DNA of 64,000 nucleotides from Bosea sp. RAC05. GTDB taxonomy: Bacteria; Pseudomonadota; Alphaproteobacteria; Rhizobiales; Beijerinckiaceae. Location: assembly GCF_001713455.1 (NCBI RefSeq), contig NZ_CP016464.1:1053501-1117500 (forward strand). The letters run 5' to 3'. Shown here piece after piece: positions 43,877 through 53,074 of the stretch (the stretch's first letter is position 1; every line of letters begins with the position of its first letter). A program made the position numbers and the translations under genes. Under the pieces are notes generated by a model that was not told the DNA's origin, searched no databases, and saw only the letters and a list, made by a program, of their open reading frames with translations.

Positions 43877-46800
43877 CCACGTCTGGGCACGAGGCGCCGC
43901 ATCAGCGCGCCCGCTTCAACCTCTCCGGCTGGGCGCTGGGCCACCGCTCGCTCGTCTGGTACTTCATGATCGTCTGCGCGGTGGCGGGGCTGGCCTCCTA
44001 CTTCAACCTGGGCCGCGCCGAGGACCCCGACTTCACGATCAAGACCATGATCATCCAGGCGAACTGGCCCGGGGCCACGCTGGAGGACACGGTCAACCAG
44101 GTCACCGACCGGATCGAGAAGAAGCTCGAGGCCCTCCCGGCCTTCGACTATGCCCGCAGCCTCAACCGGCCCGGCCAGACCACGATCTTCGTCAACCTGA
44201 AGGACACGACGCAGGGTCCGCAGGTGAAGGCGACCTGGACGCGCGTCCGCGAGATCATGGCCGATCTCCAGCCGCAACTGCCGACGGGCGTGCAGGGTCC
44301 GTTCTTCAACGATGATTTCGGCGACGTCTTCGGCAACATCTACGCCTTCACCGCGGACGGTTTCACGCCGCGGCAGGTGCGAGACCATGTCGAGCGCGCC
44401 CGTGCCCGCATCCTGACGCTGCCCGATGCCGGCAAGGTCGAACTCGTCGGCGCCCAGGACGAGGTCATCTATCTCGAATTCTCGACACGCGAGATCGCGG
44501 CGCTGGGCCTCACCCAGACGATGGTCGTGGACGCGCTGCGCGGGCAGAATGCGATCACCCCCTCCGGCGTTCTGGAGGCGGCCGGCGAGCGCGTCAGCGT
44601 GCGTGTCAGCGGCCAGCTCGCCTCCGAGCAGACGCTCCGGGACATCAACCTGCGGATCAACGACCGCTTCTTCCGGCTCTCGGACGTCGCCACGATCACG
44701 CGCGGCTACCAGGACCCGCCGACGGCGCTGTTCCGCTACAAGGGCGAGCCGGCGATCGGGCTGTCCGTCGGCATGAAGCCCGGCGCCAACCTGAACGCCT
44801 TTGGCGCGGAGCTGGAGACGATGCTGGCCGCGATCGAGCGCGACCTTCCGATCGGCATCGATGTCCATCTCGTCGCCGACCAGCCGAAGATCGTCGAGGA
44901 GGCGGTCGGCGGCTTCGTCAAGGCGCTGATCGAGGCCGTGGTCATCGTGCTCGCCGTCAGCTTTCTCAGCCTCGGCTTCCGGGCCGGCCTGGTCGTGGCG
45001 GTGACGATCCCGCTCGTGCTCGCCATCACCTTCCTTGCCATGGAGCTCTACGGCGTCTCGCTCCAGCGCATCTCTCTGGGCGCGCTGATCATCGCGCTCG
45101 GGCTGCTGGTCGACGACGCCATGATCGCGGTCGAGATGATGGTGGCCAGGCTCGAGGCGGGCGATCCGCTGCCGACGGCCGCGAGCTATGTCTACACCCA
45201 CACCGCCTTCCCGATGCTGACCGGCACGCTTGTGACGGTGGCGAGCTTCTTCCCCGTCGCGTTCAACAACGGCTCGGCCGGCGAATTCACCTTCACCCTC
45301 TTCGTCGTCATCGCGGTGGCGCTGATCGTCTCCTGGGTGGTCGCGGTGCTGTTCGTGCCACTGCTCGGCGTGACCATGCTGCCGGAGCGCCTGCCGAAGC
45401 ACGACACGCAGGGCGGCTTCTTCGGGCGGCTCTTCGACCGGCTGCTGCTGGGTTGCATGCGCCGGCGCTGGGCGACGATCGTCGTCACCGTCGCCGTCTT
45501 CGGCCTCTCGGTCTTCGGGATGCAGTTCGTGCAGCAGCAGTTCTTCCCGCTCTCGGACCGCGTCGAGGTCGTCGTCGACTGGTCGGCGCGTCAGAACGCC
45601 TCGATCACGACCACCAAGGCGGAGATGGACCATTTCGAGAAGACCGTCCTCGCGGGCGATCCCGACATCGAGCGCTGGAGCTCCTATGTCGGCCAGGGCG
45701 CGGTGCGCTTCATGCTGTCCTTCGACGTGCAGCCCGCCAGTCCGAATTTCGGCCAGATCGTCATCATCACCAGGGACCTGAAGGCGCGCGACCGTGTCCT
45801 TGCCCGTCTGAACAAGGTGGTCGAGAAGGACTATCTCGGCTCCGATGTCTTCGTGCATCTGCTCGAGATCGGCCCGCCGGTCGGCCGCGCCATCCAGTAC
45901 CGCATCAGCGGGCCGGACCTGCAGGGCGTGCGCGACCAGGCGCAGCGCGTGGCGCAGGTCATGGCCGGCAACCACCAGGTCGGCCGGATCATCAGCGACT
46001 GGAACGAGCCGGCCCGGGTGGTGAAGGTCGATGTCCTCCAGGACAAGGCGGCCCAGCTCGGCGTCACCTCGGAATCGATCGCGACCGTGCTCAACACCGT
46101 CGTCGGCGGCGTCACGGCGACGCAGATCCGCGACTCGATCTATCTGATCGACGTCATCGGCCGGGCCCGCGACATCGACCGCAATTCTGTTGAATCGCTG
46201 CAGAACCTTCAGATCCAGACCAAGGACGGCAAGACCGTGCCGCTCGCCGCGGTGGCCGCGCTCTCCTACACGCTGGAACAGCCCGCGGTCTGGCGTCGCG
46301 CACGGGCGGCGACGATCACGCTCAAGGCCGCCCCGCTCGGTGCCGTCCAGCCGGCGACGGTCGTCGAGCAGCTCGCGCCGAAGATGGCGGAGGTCATGAA
46401 CGGCCTGCCGCCGGGCTACAGAATCGAGGTCGGCGGCGCGGTCGAGGAAAGTGGCAAGGGTCAGGCGCCGATCATCAAGGTCGTGCCCTTCATGCTGCTG
46501 ACCATGCTGACGATCCTGATGATCCAGCTGCAGAGCTTCCAGCGCCTGGTGATGGTGGTGGTGGTGGCGCCGCTGGGCCTCATCGGTGTCGTCGCGGCGC
46601 TGTTGCCGAGCGGCGCGCCACTGGGCTTCGTCGCCATCCTCGGCGTGCTCGCGCTGATCGGCATTCTGATCCGCAACTCGGTGATCCTCGTGCACCAGAT
46701 CGAGGAACTGCGCGAGGAGGGGATGGATGGCTGGACCGCCGTGCTGGAGGCCAGCCGCCACCGCATGCGTCCGATCATGCTGACCGCCGCGGCGGCGAGC

Positions 46801-47001
46801 CTCGCCCTGATCCCGATCGCCTTCGAGGTGTTCTGGGGGCCGATGGCCTTCGCGATGATGGGCGGCATCATCGTCGGCACGGTGCTGACGCTGCTCTTCC
46901 TGCCGGCGCTCTACGTCGCCTGGTTCCGGCTGAAGGAGCCGCCGCCGCCCGCGGCCGCGCCGGAGGGCGAGCCCAGCCGGCTGGCGCCGGCGACGGCCTG
47001 A
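43873..47001 (+). CDS. RND-family efflux pump, inner-membrane transporter
   Basis: This 1042-residue transporter has the duplicated RND layout of 12 membrane segments and two large periplasmic loops. The proton-relay aspartates are in LGALIIALGLLVDDAMIAVE, and the second-half motif is ILGVLALIGILIRNSVILVH. The first periplasmic loop begins GRAEDPDFTIKTMIIQANWPGA, a pattern of the multidrug/solvent (HAE1) group and not of the metal group. It is encoded with two adaptors and under a TetR repressor. No outer-membrane channel gene follows, so it must borrow one. Confidence 0.96.
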   Translation: MTTSGHEAPHQRARFNLSGWALGHRSLVWYFMIVCAVAGLASYFNLGRAEDPDFTIKTMIIQANWPGATLEDTVNQVTDRIEKKLEALPAFDYARSLNRPGQTTIFVNLKDTTQGPQVKATWTRVREIMADLQPQLPTGVQGPFFNDDFGDVFGNIYAFTADGFTPRQVRDHVERARARILTLPDAGKVELVGAQDEVIYLEFSTREIAALGLTQTMVVDALRGQNAITPSGVLEAAGERVSVRVSGQLASEQTLRDINLRINDRFFRLSDVATITRGYQDPPTALFRYKGEPAIGLSVGMKPGANLNAFGAELETMLAAIERDLPIGIDVHLVADQPKIVEEAVGGFVKALIEAVVIVLAVSFLSLGFRAGLVVAVTIPLVLAITFLAMELYGVSLQRISLGALIIALGLLVDDAMIAVEMMVARLEAGDPLPTAASYVYTHTAFPMLTGTLVTVASFFPVAFNNGSAGEFTFTLFVVIAVALIVSWVVAVLFVPLLGVTMLPERLPKHDTQGGFFGRLFDRLLLGCMRRRWATIVVTVAVFGLSVFGMQFVQQQFFPLSDRVEVVVDWSARQNASITTTKAEMDHFEKTVLAGDPDIERWSSYVGQGAVRFMLSFDVQPASPNFGQIVIITRDLKARDRVLARLNKVVEKDYLGSDVFVHLLEIGPPVGRAIQYRISGPDLQGVRDQAQRVAQVMAGNHQVGRIISDWNEPARVVKVDVLQDKAAQLGVTSESIATVLNTVVGGVTATQIRDSIYLIDVIGRARDIDRNSVESLQNLQIQTKDGKTVPLAAVAALSYTLEQPAVWRRARAATITLKAAPLGAVQPATVVEQLAPKMAEVMNGLPPGYRIEVGGAVEESGKGQAPIIKVVPFMLLTMLTILMIQLQSFQRLVMVVVVAPLGLIGVVAALLPSGAPLGFVAILGVLALIGILIRNSVILVHQIEELREEGMDGWTAVLEASRHRMRPIMLTAAAASLALIPIAFEVFWGPMAFAMMGGIIVGTVLTLLFLPALYVAWFRLKEPPPPAAAPEGEPSRLAPATA

Positions 47002-47048
47002 TACGGCGCCGCAACCGCGTGTCTGCTGGCAAGCAGGGACAAAGCGTC

Positions 47049-48122
47049 ATGGCCTTCGATCCTCGCTCCGGGCTGCTGGCCTTGGCCCTGCTCGCCCTTC
47101 CGCTGGCCGGCTGCGCCTCCCGGCAGGACGTGATGACGCCGGTCGCGCTCGCGGCCGGCACGGGGGGAGCCGGAACCGTCGACATGATGGTCGCGACCAC
47201 GCGGGCGCCCGCGTCGGATCCGGCCCTGATGTTCACCGGCGAGCGGGGCGACGATCTCTCCCTCTCGAACGTCGTCGTCTCGATTCCGCCCGACGACGCC
47301 CGCCAGAAGGGCACGATCCAGTGGCCGTCGCCCGGCCGTGCCGACCCGCGCGCCAGTTTCCTGACGCTGAAGGCGCAGCCGATCACGGAGAGCGCGATCA
47401 GGCCCTGGTTCCGGCGCAATGCCGGCGACACCCGCCGCGTCCTGTTCTTCGTTCACGGCTTCAACAACGGCTATGCGGATGCGATCTACCGCTTCGCCCA
47501 GGTGGCCCATGACCTGAAGTTCAAGGCGGCGCCGATCCTCTTCACCTGGCCCTCGCGCGCCAGCGCCCTCGACTATCCCTATGACCGCGAGAGCGCGACC
47601 TATTCGCGCTTCGGGCTGCTGCTCGGGCTGGAGAAGGCGATCGAGAGCCCCGATGTGGCAGAAATCACGATCGTCGCCCATTCGATGGGGGCCTGGCTGA
47701 CGGCGGAGGCACTGCGCGATCTCGGCCTGAAGCACGGTGCGGTCTCGCCGAAGATCCGCACCGTCGTGCTGGCCTCGCCCGACATCGATGTCGATGTCTT
47801 CAAGCGCCAGGTCATCGAGATGGGCAAGACCAGGCCGCGCTTCATCGTCGTGACCTCGCGCAACGACCTCGCCTTGCGGCTCTCGCGCTGGATCGCGGGC
47901 GATGTCGACCGGTTGGGCGGGGCCGATCTGCGCCGCCACATTCCGTTCCTCAAGACGCTCGGCATCGAGGTGATCGACGCCACCAACACGAAGACGGACG
48001 ATCCCTCCGGCCACAACGCCTATGCGGCCTCCGACGAGGTCCTCCGTCAACTGGCGGAGGACATGGCCAGGCGGCAACCGCTGCGCATCTTCGCCCCGAT
48101 CGGACGCGTGCCGCAGCCATAG
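47049..48122 (+). CDS. Alpha/beta hydrolase lipoprotein (DUF900 family)
   Basis: This 357-residue protein has an N-terminal lipobox (LPLAGCASR, Cys near residue 24) and a DUF900-type alpha/beta-hydrolase domain. The oxyanion region is LFFVHGFNNGYADAIYRFAQ, followed by the FTWPSRA segment and the nucleophile motif AHSMGA. The ATG at 47049 is preferred over an upstream GTG because it gives a clean signal sequence. It follows the RND gene by 47 bases, so it may be co-expressed. A periplasmic esterase role is expected; the substrate is unknown. Confidence 0.88.
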   Translation: MAFDPRSGLLALALLALPLAGCASRQDVMTPVALAAGTGGAGTVDMMVATTRAPASDPALMFTGERGDDLSLSNVVVSIPPDDARQKGTIQWPSPGRADPRASFLTLKAQPITESAIRPWFRRNAGDTRRVLFFVHGFNNGYADAIYRFAQVAHDLKFKAAPILFTWPSRASALDYPYDRESATYSRFGLLLGLEKAIESPDVAEITIVAHSMGAWLTAEALRDLGLKHGAVSPKIRTVVLASPDIDVDVFKRQVIEMGKTRPRFIVVTSRNDLALRLSRWIAGDVDRLGGADLRRHIPFLKTLGIEVIDATNTKTDDPSGHNAYAASDEVLRQLAEDMARRQPLRIFAPIGRVPQP

Positions 48123-48165
48123 CCCGGGCCGGGAGCATCGCTGGCAAGCGTCATGCCTGTGGCGG

Positions 48166-49062
48166 TCAGCCCCATTTCATCTCGCCGGTCGCGACCTTGG
48201 CGCCGATGTCGAGCGCCACACCCATGCCGAGATCGGGGAAGCGGGCCAGCATCGCCGCCTTGAGCGCGGCGGAATCCTTGGCCCTGGCCAGTTCGTCCTC
48301 GAAGGCTGCGATATAGGCCCTGGTGTGCGCCACGCCCGAGAGATCGGTCGGAGCGTTCGGCGACAGGTGGCCGGGCACCACGACCGCGGGCTTGCGGGCG
48401 GCGATCGTGTCGAGCGCCGCGATCCAGGCCGCGCGCTGCTCCTTGGTCGGGGTGTCGGCGGTCCAGACATGGACGCCCGAAAAGACCATGACCCCACCGA
48501 ACACCGCGTTCAGCGACGGCACGAAGAGATGGCGCCGGTTGGCAAGGCCTTCGGCCGGCACGATCTCGACGGGCTCGCCATCGACGGTCAGCGTCTTGCC
48601 GTCGAACGCGTCGGGCATGATGATGTCGGCGAGCGTCTGCGGGCCGTTCGCCTTCAGCTGAGGCCCCCAGACCGCGAGCTTCTTCTCGACGTTCGCCTTG
48701 ATCGCGGCGACGGTCTCGGACGCGGCGATCACGCGGGCGCCGGGAAAAGCCTCCCGGATCGGCTTGAGGCTGAAGTAGTAGTCCGGGTCCGACTGGCTGA
48801 TGTAGATCGTGCCGAGCCTCTTGCCTGAGGCCTTGATCGCCTCGACGACCGCACGACCGTCGGAAAAGGTGAAGCCGCCATCGATCAGCAGCGCCTCGGA
48901 GGCGCCGGTGAGCAGCACGGGCGCGCGATAGAAGCCCTTCTCCCCGGCCGGCAGGTGCTTCCAGGACAGGCCGCCGGTCGCATGGCTTGAGCCCGCTGGA
49001 GCGAGGACGGCAGCGGCACCGCCGCCGAGCGCGGCCTTGAGGGCGATTCGTCGGGTGATCAT
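48166..49062 (-). CDS. Metallo-beta-lactamase-fold protein with altered metal motif
   Basis: This 298-residue protein is exported (TAT-like MITRRIALKAALGGG, cleavage near SSHA). It has the metallo-beta-lactamase fold, with LIDGGFTFSDGRAVVEAI before the expected metal motif. In place of HxHxDH it reads QSDPDY (in YISQSDPDYYF), so three of the usual ligands are lost, while VVPGHLSP keeps the later His. The metal content or activity may thus differ from typical hydrolases. It lies 63 bases after a DsbA-family gene on the same strand and probably forms an operon with it. Confidence 0.85.
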   Translation of the reverse strand: MITRRIALKAALGGGAAAVLAPAGSSHATGGLSWKHLPAGEKGFYRAPVLLTGASEALLIDGGFTFSDGRAVVEAIKASGKRLGTIYISQSDPDYYFSLKPIREAFPGARVIAASETVAAIKANVEKKLAVWGPQLKANGPQTLADIIMPDAFDGKTLTVDGEPVEIVPAEGLANRRHLFVPSLNAVFGGVMVFSGVHVWTADTPTKEQRAAWIAALDTIAARKPAVVVPGHLSPNAPTDLSGVAHTRAYIAAFEDELARAKDSAALKAAMLARFPDLGMGVALDIGAKVATGEMKWG

Positions 49063-49125
49063 GGTCGTCTCTTCCTTTTTGCAGATGAGAAGCGTTCGCG
49101 AAAGGGTGGCGGCGGATGCGTGGTC

Positions 49126-49770
49126 TCAAGCGGCCTGCAGCTTCGCGACCAGCGTCTCGAGGCCGCCGAACAGGGCGCCCGACGGGATCAGGCGGCGGGT
49201 ATCGCCGCTTCCCGCGACCAGGGCGGGGACGCCGCCGGCACCGAACCGATCCATCTCCGCCCGTGCGGAGTCGAGGCGCGCCCGGTAGGCGGCGATCAGG
49301 GCGTCGTCGGGATCAACCAGGCGGCCGGCGCTGTCCGCCAGGCCCAGGCTGCGCAGGATCTGCGCCAGAACGGTGCTGTCGGTGTTGTCGAGCCCGTCGA
49401 TATAGCGCGCGTTCTGGATCGCCTTGAGGGCGTCGAAGACGCGATCCGGCGCAGTGAGGGCAACCGCCGTCAGGGCCAGAGTCGCCGGGCCGGAGTCGAA
49501 GAGGCGGGTGTGGTCGCCGAGGATGGTGCGGCGATAGGCCTCGCTGAAGACCTGTCCGGTCAGACGGGCGATCCGCTGGTCGTTGGTCCAGGCAAAGGCG
49601 GCGAAGCCGGCATCCATCGGGCGGGCGCCCGCTCCGGCGAAGAGGCCGGTGGCGAGGGGTTCGAGCGCGAGGTCCGGGCGGCCGACCAATTGATCGAGCA
49701 TCGGGGAGGCGCCGTAGCACCAGCCGCAGAGCGGATCGAAGAGATAGGTGACGCGTGTCGTTGGGGCCAT
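49126..49770 (-). CDS. DsbA-family thioredoxin-fold protein
   Basis: This 214-residue protein begins with a thioredoxin-like strand and the redox motif CGWC (in FDPLCGWCYGASPML). A helical insert follows, then a GAGGVPALVAGSG segment containing the cis-proline VP. No signal peptide is evident from the ATG at 49770, which is preferred to the longer frame. It resembles the FrnE-like cytoplasmic group, which has oxidoreductase activity of undefined substrate. It heads the operon containing the altered metallo-beta-lactamase-fold protein and is divergent from a LysR gene. Confidence 0.88.
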   Translation of the reverse strand: MAPTTRVTYLFDPLCGWCYGASPMLDQLVGRPDLALEPLATGLFAGAGARPMDAGFAAFAWTNDQRIARLTGQVFSEAYRRTILGDHTRLFDSGPATLALTAVALTAPDRVFDALKAIQNARYIDGLDNTDSTVLAQILRSLGLADSAGRLVDPDDALIAAYRARLDSARAEMDRFGAGGVPALVAGSGDTRRLIPSGALFGGLETLVAKLQAA

Positions 49771-49826
49771 GTCGGTCTCCTTGCGACGAGCTGTGCCATG
49801 CCCCGGACGATTGAAGAAGACAAACG

Positions 49827-49843
49827 ATACGGACAATCTGTAT
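49827..49843. promoter_or_regulatory. Dyad ATAC-N9-GTAT in the DsbA/LysR divergent region
   Basis: ATAC and GTAT arms lie in an AT-rich stretch between the two start codons. It is a candidate LysR site, although the spacing does not fit the T-N11-A rule exactly. Confidence 0.35.
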
Positions 49844-49883
49844 GTAAAAACCTGACAATGATCGGCGAGCCGGGGATGCGGCG

Positions 49884-50813
49884 ATGAACTTGAACCGGCT
49901 GACCTATTTTGTGGCGGTCGTCGACACCGGCTCCTTTACCAAGGCGTCCGAGCGGCTCGGCATCACCAAATCCGTGGTCAGCCAGCAGGTGGCGCAGCTC
50001 GAAGAGGAGTTGCGCACGACGCTCCTGATCCGCACCACGCGGCGCGTCCACCCCACCGAGGCGGGCCGCCTGTTCCATACGCGCTGCGTGATGATCCTGC
50101 GCGAGGCCGAGGATGCCTTCGGGGAACTGGCCCTGTCCTCGGCTGAGCCGACGGGCACGTTGCGCATCACGGCGCCCAACGATTACGGCATCGCCGTCGT
50201 CATTCCGGCCATCACAGCCTTTGTCGCGCGCTACCCCGCGTGCCGGGTCGAACAGACGCTGGGCGACCAGACGATGGACCTTTCCTCGGGCCAGGTGGAC
50301 CTGGCGATCCGGGTCGGCTGGCTGGCCGATTCCAGCCTTCAGGCGCGCAGGATCGGCTCGTTTCGGCAGTTGCTCGTCGGCGCCCCGGCCTTCGCCGACG
50401 CCATCGCGAAGCTGCGGGAGCCCGCCGACCTGGGACAGCTTCCCTTCGTCGCCAATCTGGCGTTGCGCGAGCCCCTGGCCTGGACGTTCTCCCGCCGTGA
50501 TCTCGACCGGCGCACCGTGCGCCTGCAGGCGTGCATCGCCATCGACACGACGCCTGGCGTGCGCGCAGCGGTGCGGATGGGCGCGGGGCTGTCGGTGTTG
50601 CCGGACTTTCTGGTGGAACGGGACCTGGCGGCTGGCCGGCTCATCCAGGCCCTGCCTGACTGGCAGCTGCCGTCAGGCGGCATCCACACGGTCTACCCCG
50701 CGGCGCGGTTCCGGCCACCCAAGGTCACGGCCTTCGTGGAGATGCTGACGGCCGCGCAGCGGCAACGGTCTTGGACCACCGCGCCTGAAGATGACGAGGA
50801 CGGGCGTCGGTAG
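49884..50813 (+). CDS. LysR-family transcriptional regulator
   Basis: This 309-residue protein has the N-terminal LysR helix-turn-helix (LTYFVAVVDTGSFTKASERL, then ITKSVVSQQVAQLEEEL) and an effector domain with ITAPNDYGIAVVIPAITAF and GAGLSVLPDFLVERDLAAG. It belongs to the large AaeR/DmlR-like group. Divergence from the DsbA-family and metallo-beta-lactamase-fold genes makes these its probable targets. Confidence 0.93.
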   Translation: MNLNRLTYFVAVVDTGSFTKASERLGITKSVVSQQVAQLEEELRTTLLIRTTRRVHPTEAGRLFHTRCVMILREAEDAFGELALSSAEPTGTLRITAPNDYGIAVVIPAITAFVARYPACRVEQTLGDQTMDLSSGQVDLAIRVGWLADSSLQARRIGSFRQLLVGAPAFADAIAKLREPADLGQLPFVANLALREPLAWTFSRRDLDRRTVRLQACIAIDTTPGVRAAVRMGAGLSVLPDFLVERDLAAGRLIQALPDWQLPSGGIHTVYPAARFRPPKVTAFVEMLTAAQRQRSWTTAPEDDEDGRR

Positions 50814-51316
50814 TCTGGCCGGCGCCGCGTCGAGAACCCCCTGCGCCGCCTCCGTCTTGATGCCAGCCGCCTGGGCCCAGTCTCGGACCGAGCGAACCGG
50901 TCCTGAGCCTCGCGCACGCTCTTGGTACAAGCGGAGACGTGGACCGTGTCCGAGATGGTGACCGTGGCTGGTTCGCCAGCGGCTGGCAGGGTCACGGCGC
51001 GCAGCTCGTTCGGCAGCCGAGCGTTGAGTCAGGAGGATCCCCACCTGGTAGCGAAGACATGGTGCCCCGCAGGGGCCACGTCACAGGTGACGCAGCTCCG
51101 ACAATCCCGGCACGGCAAAAGGCCGACCATGCGTAGTTTCCGACGCTATCGGTCAGCGAGGTCGGCGCTGTAGGCCCTTCATCGTAAGGGCCGCCGAAGT
51201 CGCCAATGGGCAGCGCGTGCTGTTGCGGTCCTCGGCCCGCCTGGGGCCATCGCATCAACAGCGCGGGCAAGCCGATTGTCCTGGTGTCGGCGGCACCGGT
51301 GTCCAAGGGGTCTGCC
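50814..51316. other. 503-base region without a recognisable gene
   Basis: Nothing in this stretch resembles a known protein. A 108-codon minus-strand frame (50992-51318) has a less arginine-rich composition than the usual shadow frames, but it shows no family motif and has no clear ribosome-binding site. A perfect 7-bp hairpin, GGCCCTT-CATCGT-AAGGGCC, lies at 51173-51192. The region may be a decayed gene or the promoter of the PRC-barrel gene. Confidence 0.55.
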
Positions 51317-52084
51317 ATGCTTTTAGCTGCATCCGCACTGAAGAATTACGCTGTCGAGGCGCAAGACGGGACGATGGGCACCGTCAAGGACCTGCTCTTC
51401 GATGACAGGACCTGGCAGATCCGGTGGCTCGTCATCGACACGGGGGGCTGGCTGAGCGAGCGCAAGGTTCTCGTCCACCCGTCGACGATCGGCCCCATCG
51501 ATTACGGACGACGGACGGTTCAGGTCGCTCTGACGAAGCTGCGGGTTCAGGACAGCCCGAGCCTGAGTACGGATCTGCCCGTCTCGCGGCAGCACGAAGC
51601 AGACCTTTACAGCCATTACGACTGGAGCCCGGTCTGGGGCGGCGCCCTTTATGGCCCGGAGATCGCGGGCGCAAGCTTCGGACCTCCCCGCTTCTTCGGA
51701 AACAAGGAGCTCTATGACGATCTCGGCCTGGGCAACCACGGCGACAGTGGCGACCCTCATCTGCGCAGCATCGCGGAAATCGATGGCTATCACGTTCATG
51801 CCACCGACGGCGACATTGGCCATGTCGACAACCTCATGATCGACGATGGCAACTGGGGCATCCGCTATCTCGTCCTCAACACCAGCAACTGGTGGGCGGG
51901 CAAGCAGGTCCTGATGTCCCCCTATGCGGTCACCGACATCAGCTGGTCCCAGGAGAAGGTCTACCTCGACGTCACGCGCGCGCGCGTCCAATCGAGCCCG
52001 ACATGGGACCCCGCCGCCATCGTCAGCGAGATCTACGAGAAGCGTCTGCATAGCCATTACGGCTGGAGCGGTTACGGCTGGTGA
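51317..52084 (+). CDS. Protein with two PRC-barrel domains
   Basis: The predicted protein is 255 residues with two PRC-barrel repeats. Repeat 1 is about residues 9-85 (YAVEAQDGTMGTVKDLLFDD, RWLVIDTGGWLSERKVLV) and repeat 2 about 150-230 (IDGYHVHATDGDIGHVDNLM, RYLVLNTSNWWAGKQVLMSP). The ATG at 51317 is chosen because the domain starts immediately after it, though the frame is open to 51206. PRC-barrels act in RNA processing, photosynthetic reaction centres and envelope stress proteins. The soluble two-domain form with a DnaJ neighbour points to a stress role, which is inferred. Confidence 0.85.
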   Translation: MLLAASALKNYAVEAQDGTMGTVKDLLFDDRTWQIRWLVIDTGGWLSERKVLVHPSTIGPIDYGRRTVQVALTKLRVQDSPSLSTDLPVSRQHEADLYSHYDWSPVWGGALYGPEIAGASFGPPRFFGNKELYDDLGLGNHGDSGDPHLRSIAEIDGYHVHATDGDIGHVDNLMIDDGNWGIRYLVLNTSNWWAGKQVLMSPYAVTDISWSQEKVYLDVTRARVQSSPTWDPAAIVSEIYEKRLHSHYGWSGYGW

Positions 52085-52147
52085 TGGGCGTCTCCGCCGT
52101 TCGCCGCCGTGCCGGGTGGCGTGCGCGCCTGAGCCAGGGCTGACACC

Positions 52148-53074
52148 ATGGCAGACGACCCCTATGCCGTTCTCGGTGTCGCCCGCGACGCGTCGGACAA
52201 GCAGATCCGTAGCGCCTACCTCAAGCTCGCCAAGACCAGCCATCCCGATCTCAACCCGGGTGACCGCTCGGCCGAGGAGCGCTTCAAGGCGATCAACGCC
52301 GCCAACGATCTTCTCTCCGACAAGGACCGGCGCGCCCGCTTCGACCGCGGCGAGATCGATGGTGCCGGCCATGAGCGGGCGCGGCCCGGGCCGTCACCGG
52401 GGCAGCGCTCCTACAGGGACCAGGCGGAAGGGGCGGCAGGCGCGCGCCACCGGGCCGGCTTCGGCGCGGATGACGATCTGGGCGACATTTTTTCGGAGAT
52501 GTTCGGAGCGCACGGCGCGACCTGCGCCGGATCGGCCCGACGGCGGCGCGGCCAAGACCGGCACTACACCCTGGCCGTCCCGTTTCTCGACGCCATCCGC
52601 GGCACCACGCAACGCCTGAACCTGCCGGATGGCGGCAGCCTCGACGTCACCATTCCGCCGGGCCTGGAGAGCGGGAAGATCCTGCGCCTGCGGGGCAAGG
52701 GGGGCGCGGGCGAGCCGGCCGGCGATGCGCTGATCGAAGTCGAGGTCGGGCTCCACCCGCTGTTTCGCCGCGAGGGGCGCGACATCCATCTCGATCTGCC
52801 GATCACGATCCGCGAGGCCGTGCTGGGCGGGCCCGTTACCGTGCCGACCATCAGCGGGCCGGTGACCATGACCTTGCCGCCGGGGTCGGATTCCCGCACC
52901 AGGTTGCGGCTGAGAGGCAAGGGCGTGCCGGCCAGCGGCAGTCAGACCGCGGGCGACGCCTTCCCGCATCTGCGCATCGCGGTGGGGCCGCCGGACGAGG
53001 CGCTCGCGACCTTCCTGCGCGAACGGACCGATGCGGTGGACTGGGACCCCCGTTCGGGGCTGGTGGCGACCTGA
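52148..53074 (+). CDS. cbpA: DnaJ-family co-chaperone lacking the zinc-finger domain (CbpA type)
   Basis: This 308-residue protein has a J-domain at residues 4-70 with the HPD motif (KTSHPDLNPG), a Gly/Arg-rich linker, and two beta-sandwich client-binding domains (about 135-300, VPFLDAIRGTTQRLNLPDGG, RREGRDIHLDLPITIREAVLGG). No CxxCxGxG zinc finger is present, so it is the CbpA class. The stop overlaps the start of a CbpM-like gene by one base, the usual cbpA-cbpM arrangement. It would stimulate DnaK in the cytoplasm. Confidence 0.93.
   Translation: MADDPYAVLGVARDASDKQIRSAYLKLAKTSHPDLNPGDRSAEERFKAINAANDLLSDKDRRARFDRGEIDGAGHERARPGPSPGQRSYRDQAEGAAGARHRAGFGADDDLGDIFSEMFGAHGATCAGSARRRRGQDRHYTLAVPFLDAIRGTTQRLNLPDGGSLDVTIPPGLESGKILRLRGKGGAGEPAGDALIEVEVGLHPLFRREGRDIHLDLPITIREAVLGGPVTVPTISGPVTMTLPPGSDSRTRLRLRGKGVPASGSQTAGDAFPHLRIAVGPPDEALATFLRERTDAVDWDPRSGLVAT

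Noticed and set aside
43291..46761. 1156-codon open frame on the minus strand
   Set aside because: Antisense to the RND pump and second adaptor genes; it has Asp/His/Arg-rich low-complexity sequence.
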